A stretch of 14,768 nt of DNA from Gymnopilus junonius. Lineage: Eukaryota; Basidiomycota; Agaricomycetes; Agaricales; Galerinaceae. The notes beneath the pieces are model-generated. The model saw only the letters and a program-made list of their open reading frames with translations. It was not told the origin of the DNA and searched no databases. The position numbers were made by a program, and so were the translations under genes. The stretch is taken from the NCBI GenBank assembly GCA_015501075.1, contig JADNYJ010000732.1, positions 1-14,768 on the forward strand. Reading direction: 5' to 3'. Positions 1 through 9,900 of this stretch are shown in pieces; positions within the stretch are counted from its first letter, which is position 1; the number at the start of each line of letters is the position of its first letter.

Positions 1-1230
1 GTCTTCTGATTGGTTCTATGGGAAGGACCTGGTGGCCACGTGCTATCTTTTGGGATATGGCAGGGCAAAAGGATACATGAAATCAATTTACCTTACCTCA
101 AATTCTGCAGTCGAAGATGTCGTCCGGCCAAAAGAGTGAGTCTTCTATGAAGTGGCTCAATCAAACTTGACAACTATTGCAGCATTTTTCTTAGATGCTC
201 TCCACAAGTTCCTCGATGGCCTGCAAAAGCATGCGTTTACAAAAACGTACTGTGGGGATTTCATAGTTCCATTCGGTCGAAAGCACCCAGGCAAGGCAAT
301 TCGAGAGTGTGACGACAAGTCGTGGCTCGAGTGGGTTTGTAAACAGTATCGTTTGAGAAGCCAAGGTCAGTTCTTTCTGCTTCGGTCATCGTTTAAAAGT
401 ACTCAACTTCCTGTACTTTCCAGCACCTGATATTTTTCGTTGCTGCAGATACCTGGCTGGCAAAGTCTCGACCCCAAGAGCCCAAACGGAACATGGGTGA
501 ACTAGTAGATACCTCTATATGTGATGATGCCCCGAATCTGCAGCAGGAATGTAAAGAAGATTTACCTATTGTGGAGGTCTGGATGCTATTGATAACGAGC
601 AGGGAGAGGAGAAACTTGAAATGGATGAAAACGACGACGAGATAAAACAGGATTCCACCGGGATCCAGCCAGACGTCAGCAATTCCTTAGGTCGTCTTCC
701 TGACGGTCGCCCTGCAAGCACCGCGCCATTGACCCACCAAAGTAGTCGTACGGTGCATGGAAAGACAGCCGTATTCAAATCTGACGTTGAAGCGATGCCG
801 ACGGCAGAAAGCGCATACCATCAGGTTTGGGCCATATTAGTGACTACTTCAGTGTCCAGAAGAGTTGATATCTTTCCCTCTTCTAGACGTGGCGTCATCC
901 GCCGACCGAAAATCTGAGCGCGGAGAGCAACCCTCCAAAACCTCTGATATTCTTCAAGCTGATGATTCCATATTCTCGGAACGTCTATCGAAAAATTTCC
1001 ATCCCTTTTCAATCCAAGCAAATGGTTCAGAGCTCGGAGAAAGAGATGACGACAATGCTGCGTCTCTGGCCCGTTTGATCTATGACTACTTTTCAAATGC
1101 AAAACATCCGCCGGAGCTCCCTCCTAACATTCGAGTTGCTCTCAACGCTGTTGCTTTCTATGTCAAACAGCAGCCTGTTAACGGTTCGGATGCCGTATCA
1201 GACGGTGACGTGGAAACAATTGAACCCTGA
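1..1230 (+). pseudogene. degenerate, left-truncated paralog of the gene at 2512-4676
   Basis: This copy aligns module by module with the downstream gene. Frame 1 of 31-135 encodes GGHVLSFGIWQGKRIH and LPYLKFC, matching GGYVLTFGKFHGRRMH and LSYLYWC downstream. 183-365 encodes GDFIVPFGRKHPGKAI and SWLEWV. 449 onward gives KRNMGELVDT. 887-1230 ends with the shared C-terminal module (YDYFSNA, LPPNIRVALNAVAFYV) and a TGA at 1228-1230. Evidence of decay: the DWFYGKD segment at 8-28 lies in another frame than the GGHVLSFG that follows; the strong donor at 136 is out of phase with its acceptor at 182 (a weak donor at 140 would restore phase); and the frame changes again between about 552 and 600, where only a 26-nt intron could rescue it. 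The small basic exons of the intact copy appear to be absent. A live gene with unusual splicing or sequencing errors remains possible. The left end of the gene lies outside the window. Confidence 0.55.
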
Positions 1231-1566
1231 ACAGCTGACAGTCCTATAATCAACAGTGCACCAACATAGCTGAGCTATACCTGACATACCGCTGGGCCCG
1301 TTATGGTAAGTCAACTTTTTGAAAGTCACTGCAGTGGTGACTTTCGCATGCCTTCCCTTTCTTGCATTGCGAACGTTTCCAATTTTCGAGTGATTTATTA
1401 GGTCGCCTCATGTGTGCGATATGGAGTATTCAATAGTATAGATGCAGCTGGACTTGAGTTGTAGATAGATTGGAACCAGAGTAGAGATGTTAGCTTGAAG
1501 TGTGCATATATATGTTGAAGCTTTCAAGGGTGAACGATTCAATGATTCGGACAAGACTCGGAGGCT
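1231..1566. other. intergenic, 3' side of the degenerate paralog
   Basis: No gene, RNA or convincing repeat was seen here. It should hold the 3' end of the upstream copy's transcript, if any, and runs up to the target-site duplication that borders the hAT-like element. Confidence 0.5.
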
Positions 1567-1574
1567 ACAAGTTT
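1567..1574. repeat. left target-site duplication ACAAGTTT
   Basis: Perfect octamer directly abutting the left terminal inverted repeat. An identical octamer abuts the right terminus at 2323-2330. Confidence 0.75.
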
Positions 1575-2322
1575 GAGGACGTTCCGTATTTCGAGAGTCC
1601 GCCCCTCCGCACAGTCCGCACGTCCGCACGTCCGCACTTGGTTGCTTACACAACAATCACGCCTGCCGCGCCACACTCATAATTTCATTGCTCTCAGAGT
1701 CTCTCGTCCTCCCTATTTACTATCCAAGACAGCTTTAATATGTAAATGGCATATGTATATTATAATTTATCTGTTCCTATAAATTGGAAATCAAAATGAA
1801 AACTGAAGTGTGAATGTTAATGCAGTGCGCACATTTGAGAAAAAAAAGGGTCTTATACTGATAATTCCAAGGTGATACATGTATTATTGTGGGCAATGGG
1901 GCAGAAAAATTTGCATAAAATGCATCTTGTTCTGCCATCCCACCCTGACACTCCATACAGATGCATCTCTGGAGGCCATTGAGTGCAGTTCTGCTCGCTA
2001 AGTTGCAACCTGAGATCAACAATGACAAACCGTCACAAGCCTTTCAAAAACTCTTGCTTAACTACTATATTTTTAATATATTTGTATGATACCGGCACCT
2101 GCCAAAAAACCATAAAGGCGGGCAAAAGATATCCGCAAAATTTCTTGTATTTTGCGGTCAAGACTCAAAACGCAGGCGACGTGTCGAGGACAGGGTGAGG
2201 CTGACGCGCTAATCACGAGAGGTGACAGCCACGATCGTCACATCCGCTTTGGGATATTTGTCAGCCCCGTACGGACGTGCAGACGGCCGGAGGGGCGGAC
2301 TCTCGAAATTCGGAACCTTCTG
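1575..2322. mobile_element. non-autonomous hAT-like DNA transposon (MITE-like), 748 bp
   Basis: The two ends are inverted repeats. The left end 1587-1609 and the reverse complement of the right end share TTTCGAGAGTCCGCCCCTCC without a mismatch, and similarity continues inward (GCACGTCC followed by CGCACG or CGTACG) for about 50 bp with a few mismatches and an indel. Read inward, the right terminus begins CAGAAGGTTCCG and the left GAGGACGTTCCG; a CAG-type terminus is usual for hAT elements. Immediately outside both ends lies the same octamer, ACAAGTTT (1567-1574 and 2323-2330), which is the 8-bp target-site duplication length of the hAT superfamily. The interior is AT-rich and has no transposase-like reading frame, so mobility would depend on an enzyme encoded elsewhere. 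The hAT assignment is inferred from duplication length and terminus, not from a transposase. Confidence 0.8.
1605..1637 (+). repeat. 8-bp tandem repeat GTCCGCAC inside the left terminal repeat
   Basis: Three perfect tandem copies of GTCCGCAC occupy 1614-1637, with a near copy CTCCGCAC at 1605-1612. A diverged counterpart (GCACGTCC, CGTACG) is present in inverted orientation near 2269-2290. Subterminal short repeats of this sort can be transposase-binding sites in DNA transposons; that role is an inference. Confidence 0.6.
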
Positions 2323-2330
2323 ACAAGTTT
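2323..2330. repeat. right target-site duplication ACAAGTTT
   Basis: Second copy of the octamer at 1567-1574, directly abutting the right terminal inverted repeat. Confidence 0.75.
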
Positions 2331-2353
2331 AACGCGAGTTGGCGTCCTTCCAG

Positions 2354-2370
2354 TGTGACAGTTTGTCACA
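2354..2370. promoter_or_regulatory. perfect inverted repeat upstream of the intact paralog
   Basis: TGTGACA and TGTCACA form 7-bp arms around a 3-nt centre, about 140 bp before the ATG at 2512. A further TGTGAC follows at 2375-2380. The symmetry would suit a dimeric regulator, but no factor is identified and it lies just outside the transposon. Confidence 0.3.
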
Positions 2371-2511
2371 ATCCTGTGACTTCATGTACGCTAGATGGCT
2401 TGCAGCTGCCAGTGACGCGAACACTGCTTATTATCTCATGGAAACGAACCCTTCTTGCGACTGGATTAGAGCAGCAAGGAGCAGCATCGCGACTGAATCG
2501 GCCAAAATCAA

Positions 2512-4676
2512 ATGGAACGCCCTCCTACCCCACAAATCCTCCATGACCCCATTGTCGAACCTGAAGACGAACTCTCCTATGACTGGTACTACAGTCGGGA
2601 AGCTGGCGGCTACGTCTTGACCTTTGGAAAGTTTCACGGCCGAAGAATGCATGCAGCAAGTTTATCCTACCTCTACTGGTGTGATCGAACGTTCGACTAT
2701 GATCAAAGAAGGGTGAGCCGGACCCACTTCAAATCTAATCTCTGTTGAACAATATAATTCAATCTTCACTTATAGCGACTTTTAGATGCATTCCATAACT
2801 TCCATGTTGGCCTGGAGGAATATGTAAAGACGAACTACGGAGATTTCATAGTTCCCTTTGGTAGGAAACATCGGGGGAAGACCATAAGTCAGTGTCGAGA
2901 TAAACCTTGGCTTAAGTGGGTAATGAAACAGCTAAGTAAGAAACGTGTTATGAAGAGAAAGGTAGATTTAATTTGCTAAAGTAATCAGTATGCTGACTAT
3001 GTGTCTTGCTACAGTATGGCGTGTTTTTTGAGGCAGTGAATATCTTGCTACAAATCCCCGTCACCAGGGGGTCAAACGAAACATTGGCGAACTCCTGGAT
3101 GCCTCGGAATATGAAGACGACCTTAATCTGATACACGAGTTTGACGAGGAGTATGAAGATGAACCTACAGAATCCGATTTGGAGTTTATTGTCTCGGATA
3201 GCGAAGAGATTGTGGTAGAGGGCAGCGATTCGGCTAGCGAGTCATCTGCCAAGGCCACAGGTAAAACGAACAACTGAGTCTCAGAACGTTGGCGATGACG
3301 TCTTAAACAGATACTAGCGATAATGATAGTGAAGACAACGACCAGTCGGAACCTTCTGCGGAAAGCACGCCAGAACCCGAGCAGCGCACGCACAGGTCGA
3401 ACAGAGGGACTTCACGGTGAGGAATTATCTTTATCTTCTCATTGCCAAATGTTCCTCATATTTCCCGCAAGACGCAAAAAAGACGACTTTATTGAAAATG
3501 ACGAAGAAGAGGATGGATCAGAGGAATACAAAGAACCAGAAGCGTCTGAGCCAGAAGAGCGTCCTCAAAGTAAGCTTCCGACTTTTGGACCATATATTAA
3601 CCTAATGCTTGCATCTTCGCAGCTCCTCCTCGTACATTTAAGTCAAGTATGAAGAAGAAGAAAGGGTCAGCAAAGCAAGCAAGGCCAGATGAATATGAAG
3701 TGCCTGATTCGGAACAGAGGATTCAAAGTACACTGCCATTATTTTCTATCTTTAATCTCGGTGCTAACATATAAATCCAATTAGCTTCTCCGCGAGTACT
3801 GAGGAGTGCAAAGGTCGTATCGAAACAAGATACGGTTGCTAGTCCGTCACTCTTTTTCAAGGCAAACCATCAATATTAATCTTTATTTGTACAGCTCCTA
3901 CACGCAAACCCAGATCAGCTTCAAAAACTGCGGTTGCAAAATCAAGTGCGGCAAAGGAGAAGGAGAGCGAAGCAAGACGGAATGTAGTCGCTATAAGTAG
4001 GCTCTTACCAATCGATATCCTTCATTCATGTAGACGACTATATCTCAGGTCCATCTCCCATGCTCCCTCGAGGGCACGACAACGATGGCTCATCTTCAGA
4101 TGCCTCGGATGACAAGCCATTAACGCAATTTCAAAGTAGGTTTCCTCACTATTTTTTGACTGCTAATCATTCTCGTTTTACTGCATCACTCAGCTCCTCA
4201 AAAACGTTCAAGAAGGAATATTATTCGGACACCCTCTGGTTCAGAAGACAAGAACGAAGGTAGTGAAGGAATTGTTGTACCGCCTACACCCTCAGGTGAA
4301 TTCACTCAAATATTTAACTGAGCTCATGTGGTTTGCCTGCAGTGGCGGGGTCATCTCCCATTCGAAGTCGGAAGTACGGAAAGCAATATAGCAAACCTCC
4401 TAGCAGTAAAATCACGAGAAGTACGTCCGTCCACTTCCGCCGCTCAACTTGTACTTAATCCAAACAGGTCAGGCACACCAGAAAGCACGAGGTATAACCG
4501 ATGCGGCGTATCAGGCCCGCATGATCAATGACTACTTTATGAATGCGCAACAACCGGCGCTCCCTCCAGATATCCGGCATGCGCTGGACGCTGTGGCATC
4601 CTACGTCAGTGGGCAACAGGACTGCACAGATCGCAATGCGCCATCGGACTGCGATATCGAAATGGACAATGCTTGA
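2512..4676 (+). CDS. 510-aa protein with two FGK-type modules, acidic centre and basic mini-exons (12 exons)
   Basis: I assemble exons 2512-2712, 2776-2935, 3033-3260, 3311-3416, 3472-3569, 3623-3727, 3785-3841, 3895-3996, 4049-4135, 4194-4295, 4343-4420 and 4468-4676. Together they give 1533 nt with no internal stop. The ATG at 2512 is the first after an in-frame TGA. Residues about 36-56 (TFGKFHGRRM...YLYWC) and the start of exon 2 (VPFGRKHRGKTI...WLKWV) are two related modules. They resemble the F-G-K-x-x-G...YLxW pattern of the DUF3820 and ExoX C-terminal families; that link is from memory and unproven. Exons 3-5 are rich in D, E and S, and exons 6-11 are basic (MKKKKG, RKPRSASK, KRSRRN). 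The last exon carries the module shared with the upstream paralog (NDYFMNA, LPPDIRHALDAVASYV). No signal peptide or membrane segment is seen. The weakest junction is the exon 3 acceptor, which needs a GAG at 3030-3032. Acidic and basic disordered halves suggest a nuclear or chromatin-linked protein, by inference only. Confidence 0.75.
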
Positions 4677-4952
4677 ATGACTAGTAACTTCTAAATCTTA
4701 CCCATGTAATACGTACTCTGCACCCCCATTCGCAGACCGGTGGATTTCTTTACTTGTAAATATCTTCTATACTTATCTATGCTTCATATTCATACCAAAT
4801 TTAAAGGACCTCAGCTGCTGCCTCTCCAAAGAATAACAAGTCACAAGTATGTTTTCCTCCTTTATCATGTAAGGTGCAGTATAGGATTTGTTACAGCAGC
4901 CTTTCATCTCTGGGTGCAATTTAGATATCCAAGCACATCCACTTTATTATAT
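4677..4952. other. intergenic between the paralog and the tRNA
   Basis: AT-rich stretch that should contain the 3' untranslated region of the upstream gene. No further gene was recognised. Confidence 0.5.
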
Positions 4953-5026
4953 GGCCGGCTAGCTCAGTTGGTTAGAGCGTGGTGCTAATAACGCCAAGGT
5001 CCTGGGTTCGACCCCCATGTTGGCCA
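4953..5026 (+). tRNA. tRNA-Ile (anticodon AAT)
   Basis: The 74-nt sequence folds as a cloverleaf. The acceptor stem pairs GGCCGGC with GTTGGCC (two G-U pairs) and is followed by discriminator A. The D arm is GCTCAGTTGGTTAGAGC. The anticodon stem TGGTG/CGCCA encloses loop CTAATAA, with anticodon AAT at 4987-4989, read as IAU after editing of A34. The T loop is TTCGACC. The T stem has one C-T mismatch at its first pair (5002 with 5018). There is no intron and no encoded CCA, as expected in a nuclear genome. The internal promoters are visible: A box TAGCTCAGTTGG (4960-4971) and B box GGTTCGACC (5005-5013). Confidence 0.95.
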
Positions 5027-6589
5027 ATATAACCTATTCGATGAAGATTTTATAATTTTTTGAATTCTCGGGGATGGAGGAATATTACATTATGCACTGT
5101 TTACTTTTTTTCTTTTGCTGCCCTGGCACTGACTACAGCTCTGATATTTTAGTAGCACCTCATGTCGGCAACGAGCATGACGAAGGCAGAGAAAAGCCCC
5201 TAGTTTCAGTGAGTGCTCCTACGTATGTCAATTTTGGTTCTGATTTTAAATTTGGCAGGGGCATACTAAATAGTACTTGGAAATTTGGATGGAGAGGGCA
5301 GTCTTTCAATTAGAAAGTAAAAGAATATGGGTACATAACATGATTGCCAGGGACCTTCTTGAATCCTTTTCTGGTTCTTCCATTGCGCATGCAGGTTCAG
5401 CGGATCTGGAAACCTTCATGAAGTCAGATTCTCCCGGAAGGTTCAGAGTGCTGAATGCACTGCGCATTGAAATCTTATTAGGTCGTTAGTTAGTTTTAGC
5501 GTTAGAACTTAGACGGCTTAGAGGATCTGGATGAGCTGGCCCAGTTGAGGGTTGTGGTTTTAGCTTTAGTAGAACACGTGTATTGTTGGTGCCACGGCAT
5601 GTTTACGGGAATAATGATAAGGGGCTTTCACTCAACTTCAAATTGAAGACCCGGGCGTAGCTGGATTGTCAAGTCTCTGAAGGTGGTGTTCCAGTCATGC
5701 CATCCAATACAGGGGTAGTTTATCCTTCTACTGGTGCACAATTGTTAGAAATAGTAAAACGGTCGAGGCAGTTACAACTTGCAAGTAGGCATGCGCCATT
5801 GTTGACCAAGACAAAATAGAATACTTAGAGGGCTTATTGTGTTGCTCGCTTAAAGCGTGGTTAACAATACATGATCATAAATTCAATAGAAGCCACATTA
5901 GGCATCGCCATCTCCCCAATCAGAAGAGTTTCTTCCTGGAATATTTATTTGAAAGGAAGCAACTTGAATGACGCAGCCAGCCCTTGAGCCACAGTCGGTG
6001 TTATGTATGTGATATGTAAGTGTATTTGAGGGAGAGACAGGGCGATGGGGTCAGCTGATAGAGGAAATAGTATTGAGGGCGTGGAGTATGACTTAGTCAT
6101 GGGCAGGGGGTCGAGGATTGAAGGTTCAAGGATTTCATGCATCATCTTCAAGAAATCTAGGAAGGCTTACAGCGGGCGGCTATTATGATGACGTCGTGAA
6201 ACGTGCCGCTGCTGTGTGGCGCGATTCCTTATTGGGAAGCTCGGTCACTAAAAATATTTCAGGAACCCGACATCTGCACAGGCAGGATTGCTTTTAAGGG
6301 TTGAAAGGCGTCTTTTGTTTTTCAATGGCCTTGTCGGTCTTGTTGTAGTCACCAAAACATAGCAGACTGCGGGTCATCTGATAGAAAAGCGATTCCAGAA
6401 GGTGGGAGTCAGACTGCCAGTCATTGTTCCGCTCCCAGACTTGAAACTAGTCACAATGATTGCTGGCAGCTGCGGGCTACTTCGAATTCGATTCAATTAT
6501 GATATCTGTGTGTCAGCCTGTGTGGATAGTCTGAACCCAACACATGGCTGTTGCGTGATCAAGAGACAAGGTTCAAGGGTACATGACGG
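5027..6589. other. long non-coding or unrecognised stretch
   Basis: Apart from the Pol III terminator, no open frame here has coding character I can support. The one structured item is an intron-like segment, 5209-5258 (GTGAGT...TTTGGCAG, 50 nt), following a short open stretch (GTDYSSDILVAPHVG...PLVS) in frame up to 5208. The frames after the acceptor stop within a few codons, so it may be an exon relic or chance. Confidence 0.4.
5056..5061 (+). terminator. RNA polymerase III T-run terminator
   Basis: Six consecutive T residues, the first long T-run on the coding strand after the tRNA end, about 30 nt downstream. This is the usual Pol III stop signal. Confidence 0.7.
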
Positions 6590-6727
6590 ATGAATTATGA
6601 GGCTATTGATGATGGATCGCCCCAGGTAATTCCAGATTCTCCTAATTTTGAACGTTATGGGAAGTCCAACGCCACGAAAATAGCCACCCTAGCTCCAGAG
6701 GAGGATGAATGGCAACCAAAAGCGTAG
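6590..6727 (+). CDS. possible 45-aa ORF or exon remnant
   Basis: An ATG at 6590 opens a short frame ending at TAG 6725-6727. Its composition is protein-like: acidic and proline-containing, with segments DDGSPQVIPDSPNFERYGK and LAPEEDEWQPKA. It lies 230 bp upstream of the large RING-protein start on the same strand. It could be an upstream ORF in that gene's leader, a terminal exon of a lost gene, or chance. No family is recognised. Confidence 0.2.
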   Translation: MNYEAIDDGSPQVIPDSPNFERYGKSNATKIATLAPEEDEWQPKA

Positions 6728-6957
6728 ATACGTCGAACTAAGCTGTCCTCAGTTGTCGGTGTTGTAATGGTGAAGCTGTCCAAGAGGCAGAGTCGAGTCA
6801 TTTTGAGCGCTAGAACGATGTGGAAGAGTGACTTCTAGCATATTCCAGGTAACCAGCCAAGGGGCAAACAAAGATCAACAAAGGCGCTGCCAGGAGGATA
6901 CCGGCAAATGCTGTCATCCAATTATTCACCTTTCTTTCCTTGATACCACCACTACCA

Positions 6958-9900
6958 ATGGATCCCCATCGCCCCCCACATAGCGTCCCCGATGCGCAGA
7001 ACGACGCCCAGCTCGATATCCATGATAATTCTGATGCTCAGCCTGCTGTAGAGCACCTATTTGTCATCCACCCTTCTGCTGGCCCGCAGGCGCAGTCCCA
7101 GGAGTTCAGCGACATCCTGATGGAAGATCCTGGCTACGACAGCATGCCTGGGCTTTATTCAGTCAGCGACTCGGATTCTGAGGGCTCAGAGGAAGATTCA
7201 GACAGGGATGCCAACGAAGTCGAAATGCAGGCCGTCGGTGCGGACTTGGACGGTGGCCCGGTTTCTATGTTGACAGCAGATGCTGTATATAATGTCCCTA
7301 GTTCTTTCGTCCGACCTGTTCCATTTCTTCCAAATTTTTCCTTCAATCCTTCGAACAACAATACTAGTCCAAGGCCGAACAGGCGCGCGCGCGAGGATGA
7401 CGACGATGAAGAGCGAGATCGTAGGCACCCATCTCAGCGTGTAAGCAGTGCCAGCACCCCTTCTATATCTACTACATCTTCATTGAACCCGACCTCTGTT
7501 GATTCTACCCCCAATCAGTCGGCCACATCTACTCCCACTCCTCCACAGGCTCCACGTCCCCATGTTCACCGCCATGTCTTTCACGCCGCTATTGGCATAC
7601 CCCGCCGCCAAGGCGATAATCCACTTCTCCGTTTCTACCAACACGTGAATCATGTAGATAATGACACTACTGGTAATACTCCCCCTGCTGGTCCAAGCAA
7701 CCCGAATGCCACTCCGATTGACAATAATGATAATAACAATAACGCGACACCAGTGCCACCGCCACCTCAACAACAGCAGCCGGGTAGACCACCTCAGATG
7801 ATCGAGGGTTTGGCCCTTTCATTTGAGTTTGGGCCAAACGGTCTTATTTTCGAAGGACCACCAGCGCGACCAGGAGACCGACCGCAAGGCACGCCTAACA
7901 GTAACGCACAGGGTGGCCAGCCACAACCACAGCCACAACCACAACTTGCAAACCTCATGACCCAATTCCTCGCCGGAGGCGACTTTGACGGCCAGCCCAT
8001 CAACATCAACCTTAATTTGGGCGATCTCGGTGCGTTTGGTTTCGGGCCCCAGAAGGACGATCCTGAAAGGGCCAAGAAACTGGTGGATGGACTGGAAGAA
8101 GTGCCTGTAGGATTGGTGAGGAGGCTCGAGAGAGTTGGAGGGACCGGAGGCGGGATGGGTCAGGATGCGAACGCCGGTGGAGATGCTGGTTGTGCAATTT
8201 GTTGGGATAAGCTTCTAGATGGCGATGGTGAAGGATTTGGGAAGGAGAAAGATACGTCGGAGGATTCCAACGAGGAAGACAGCACTTCCGAAGACGAATC
8301 GACAGAGGGCTCGTCATCAACGTCTTCAGAAACGGAGACTCGGCACAAGTACCCTAAGATTGTCTCCCTGCCCTGCGCCCACGTATTCCACGCTGATTGC
8401 CTCATCCCATGGTTCTCGAGGCCGCACCATACGACTTGCCCGACGTGCAGGTTCAATATAGATCCTGACAATTTGACTTACGTTTCTGCATCAAGGAGAC
8501 GAAGGGAGCAAGAGCAAAGGAGAGCTACTGAGGGCGGCGCGAATGCCGAGGGGAGCAACGGCAATAATGACGGTGCCAACAATAACAATAATGAGGGGAC
8601 TAACAATGGACAAGGCGGTCCCAATACCCAGACCGACCGTTTGAGAAGCTTCGGGGATTTGCTTGACAGGCTTGAAAGTCTTATCCCTCCTGCTCCCGTT
8701 CCTCCCGCCCGTACTACTGGAGCCGTGCCCCAGACCCAGACCCCAGCTACCAATGCAGCACCTGCTCCTGCACCTGGTGCAGGTATTCAAGGACCTGGCT
8801 TACAGTCGACAACGATCCAGACGCCACAGGGCCTGGTTAACGTTATTCAAGTTCCTATTCCAATAGTTATTCCTGTTCAGATTCCTGCGAACGCTGGCGC
8901 AGCTGGCGGTACACCCGCACCTACTGCCCCTATTCCAGCTGAGGCTCCGGTATCGGCTGCTGGTGATGCGGCTGTACAAGCCCAAGCCCCGCAGCAACCT
9001 CAAGCTCAGGGTCCTCAGCCTCAACAGCAGCAGCAGCAGCAACCTCAAGGAGAGTTCGCGCGGTTCTTGTCTGGTCTCTTCCAACAGGTCCTTGGCGCCG
9101 GTGCTGCTGCTCCGGGGGCGCCTCTGCCTCAAGGACAGGCAGCTCAATCTCAACAGCCTCAACCTCAGGCTACTGGTGCACCACCCCAGCAAGGTGAATT
9201 GAATACTTTATTGAGGTCATTGAGTTTGAACGGCGGTGCTGACCAACCAGCTTTTGCAGGTCCTGCAGCTGCTACTACAGCAAATTTTCCGTCGCTGCCA
9301 CTTCCTACCTGGTTCTCTGGGTTCCCTTTCCAACCTCAAGCTCAACCTGCCAACTCGCCTCCTCCCGCAGGTAGCGATGCTAACAATTCCAATAACAACC
9401 ACACTTCAACAGCCACCCAAACTAACGACGCCTCCACTAGTACACCTCAACCTCCAGCTACTGCACCTCAACAGCCTCCAGGCCTTCCTCCTCCCGTTAA
9501 TCCATTCACTCACCGCCCTGGCGTGTCGGGCTACACTATTGATATGATCTTCAACGGTCCTATGCCTAATATGCCTGGTATGCCTGGGCTTCCGATATTT
9601 GCGGCTCCACCGCCCGCTTTCACTAATTCTGCCGGTGCAGGTGGTAATGGTCCAGCGGCCGCAGCTGCTGCTCCCAGAGGTACGCGTCCTCGTGCGATGT
9701 CGCTTCCTCCAGAAGCAACCTTTATCGAGGGTATGGGGATGGTACTTGACGATGATGATGACATGGATAATGCTCCTGGTGAGGCTGGACAGGGCGAAGG
9801 ACAGGGTGAAGGGGATTTGGGGAGAATGATGAATCTCGATGATATTCTAGGTCTGATAGCTGATGATGAGCAAGAGGAACAGGCTGAAATGGATGCGTTT

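Noticed and set aside
1614..1637. CRISPR-like or satellite array
   Set aside because: Only three 8-bp units without spacers, inside a transposon terminus in a eukaryotic genome.
5936..6849. 10-bp inverted match CCTGGAATAT / ATATTCCAGG that might bound a second transposon
   Set aside because: The match does not extend beyond 10 bp and no target-site duplication was found.
6940..6957. Extension of the RING protein to an upstream TTG
   Set aside because: A TTG start is not expected in a fungal nuclear gene, and the ATG at 6958 has a good context (ACCAATGG).
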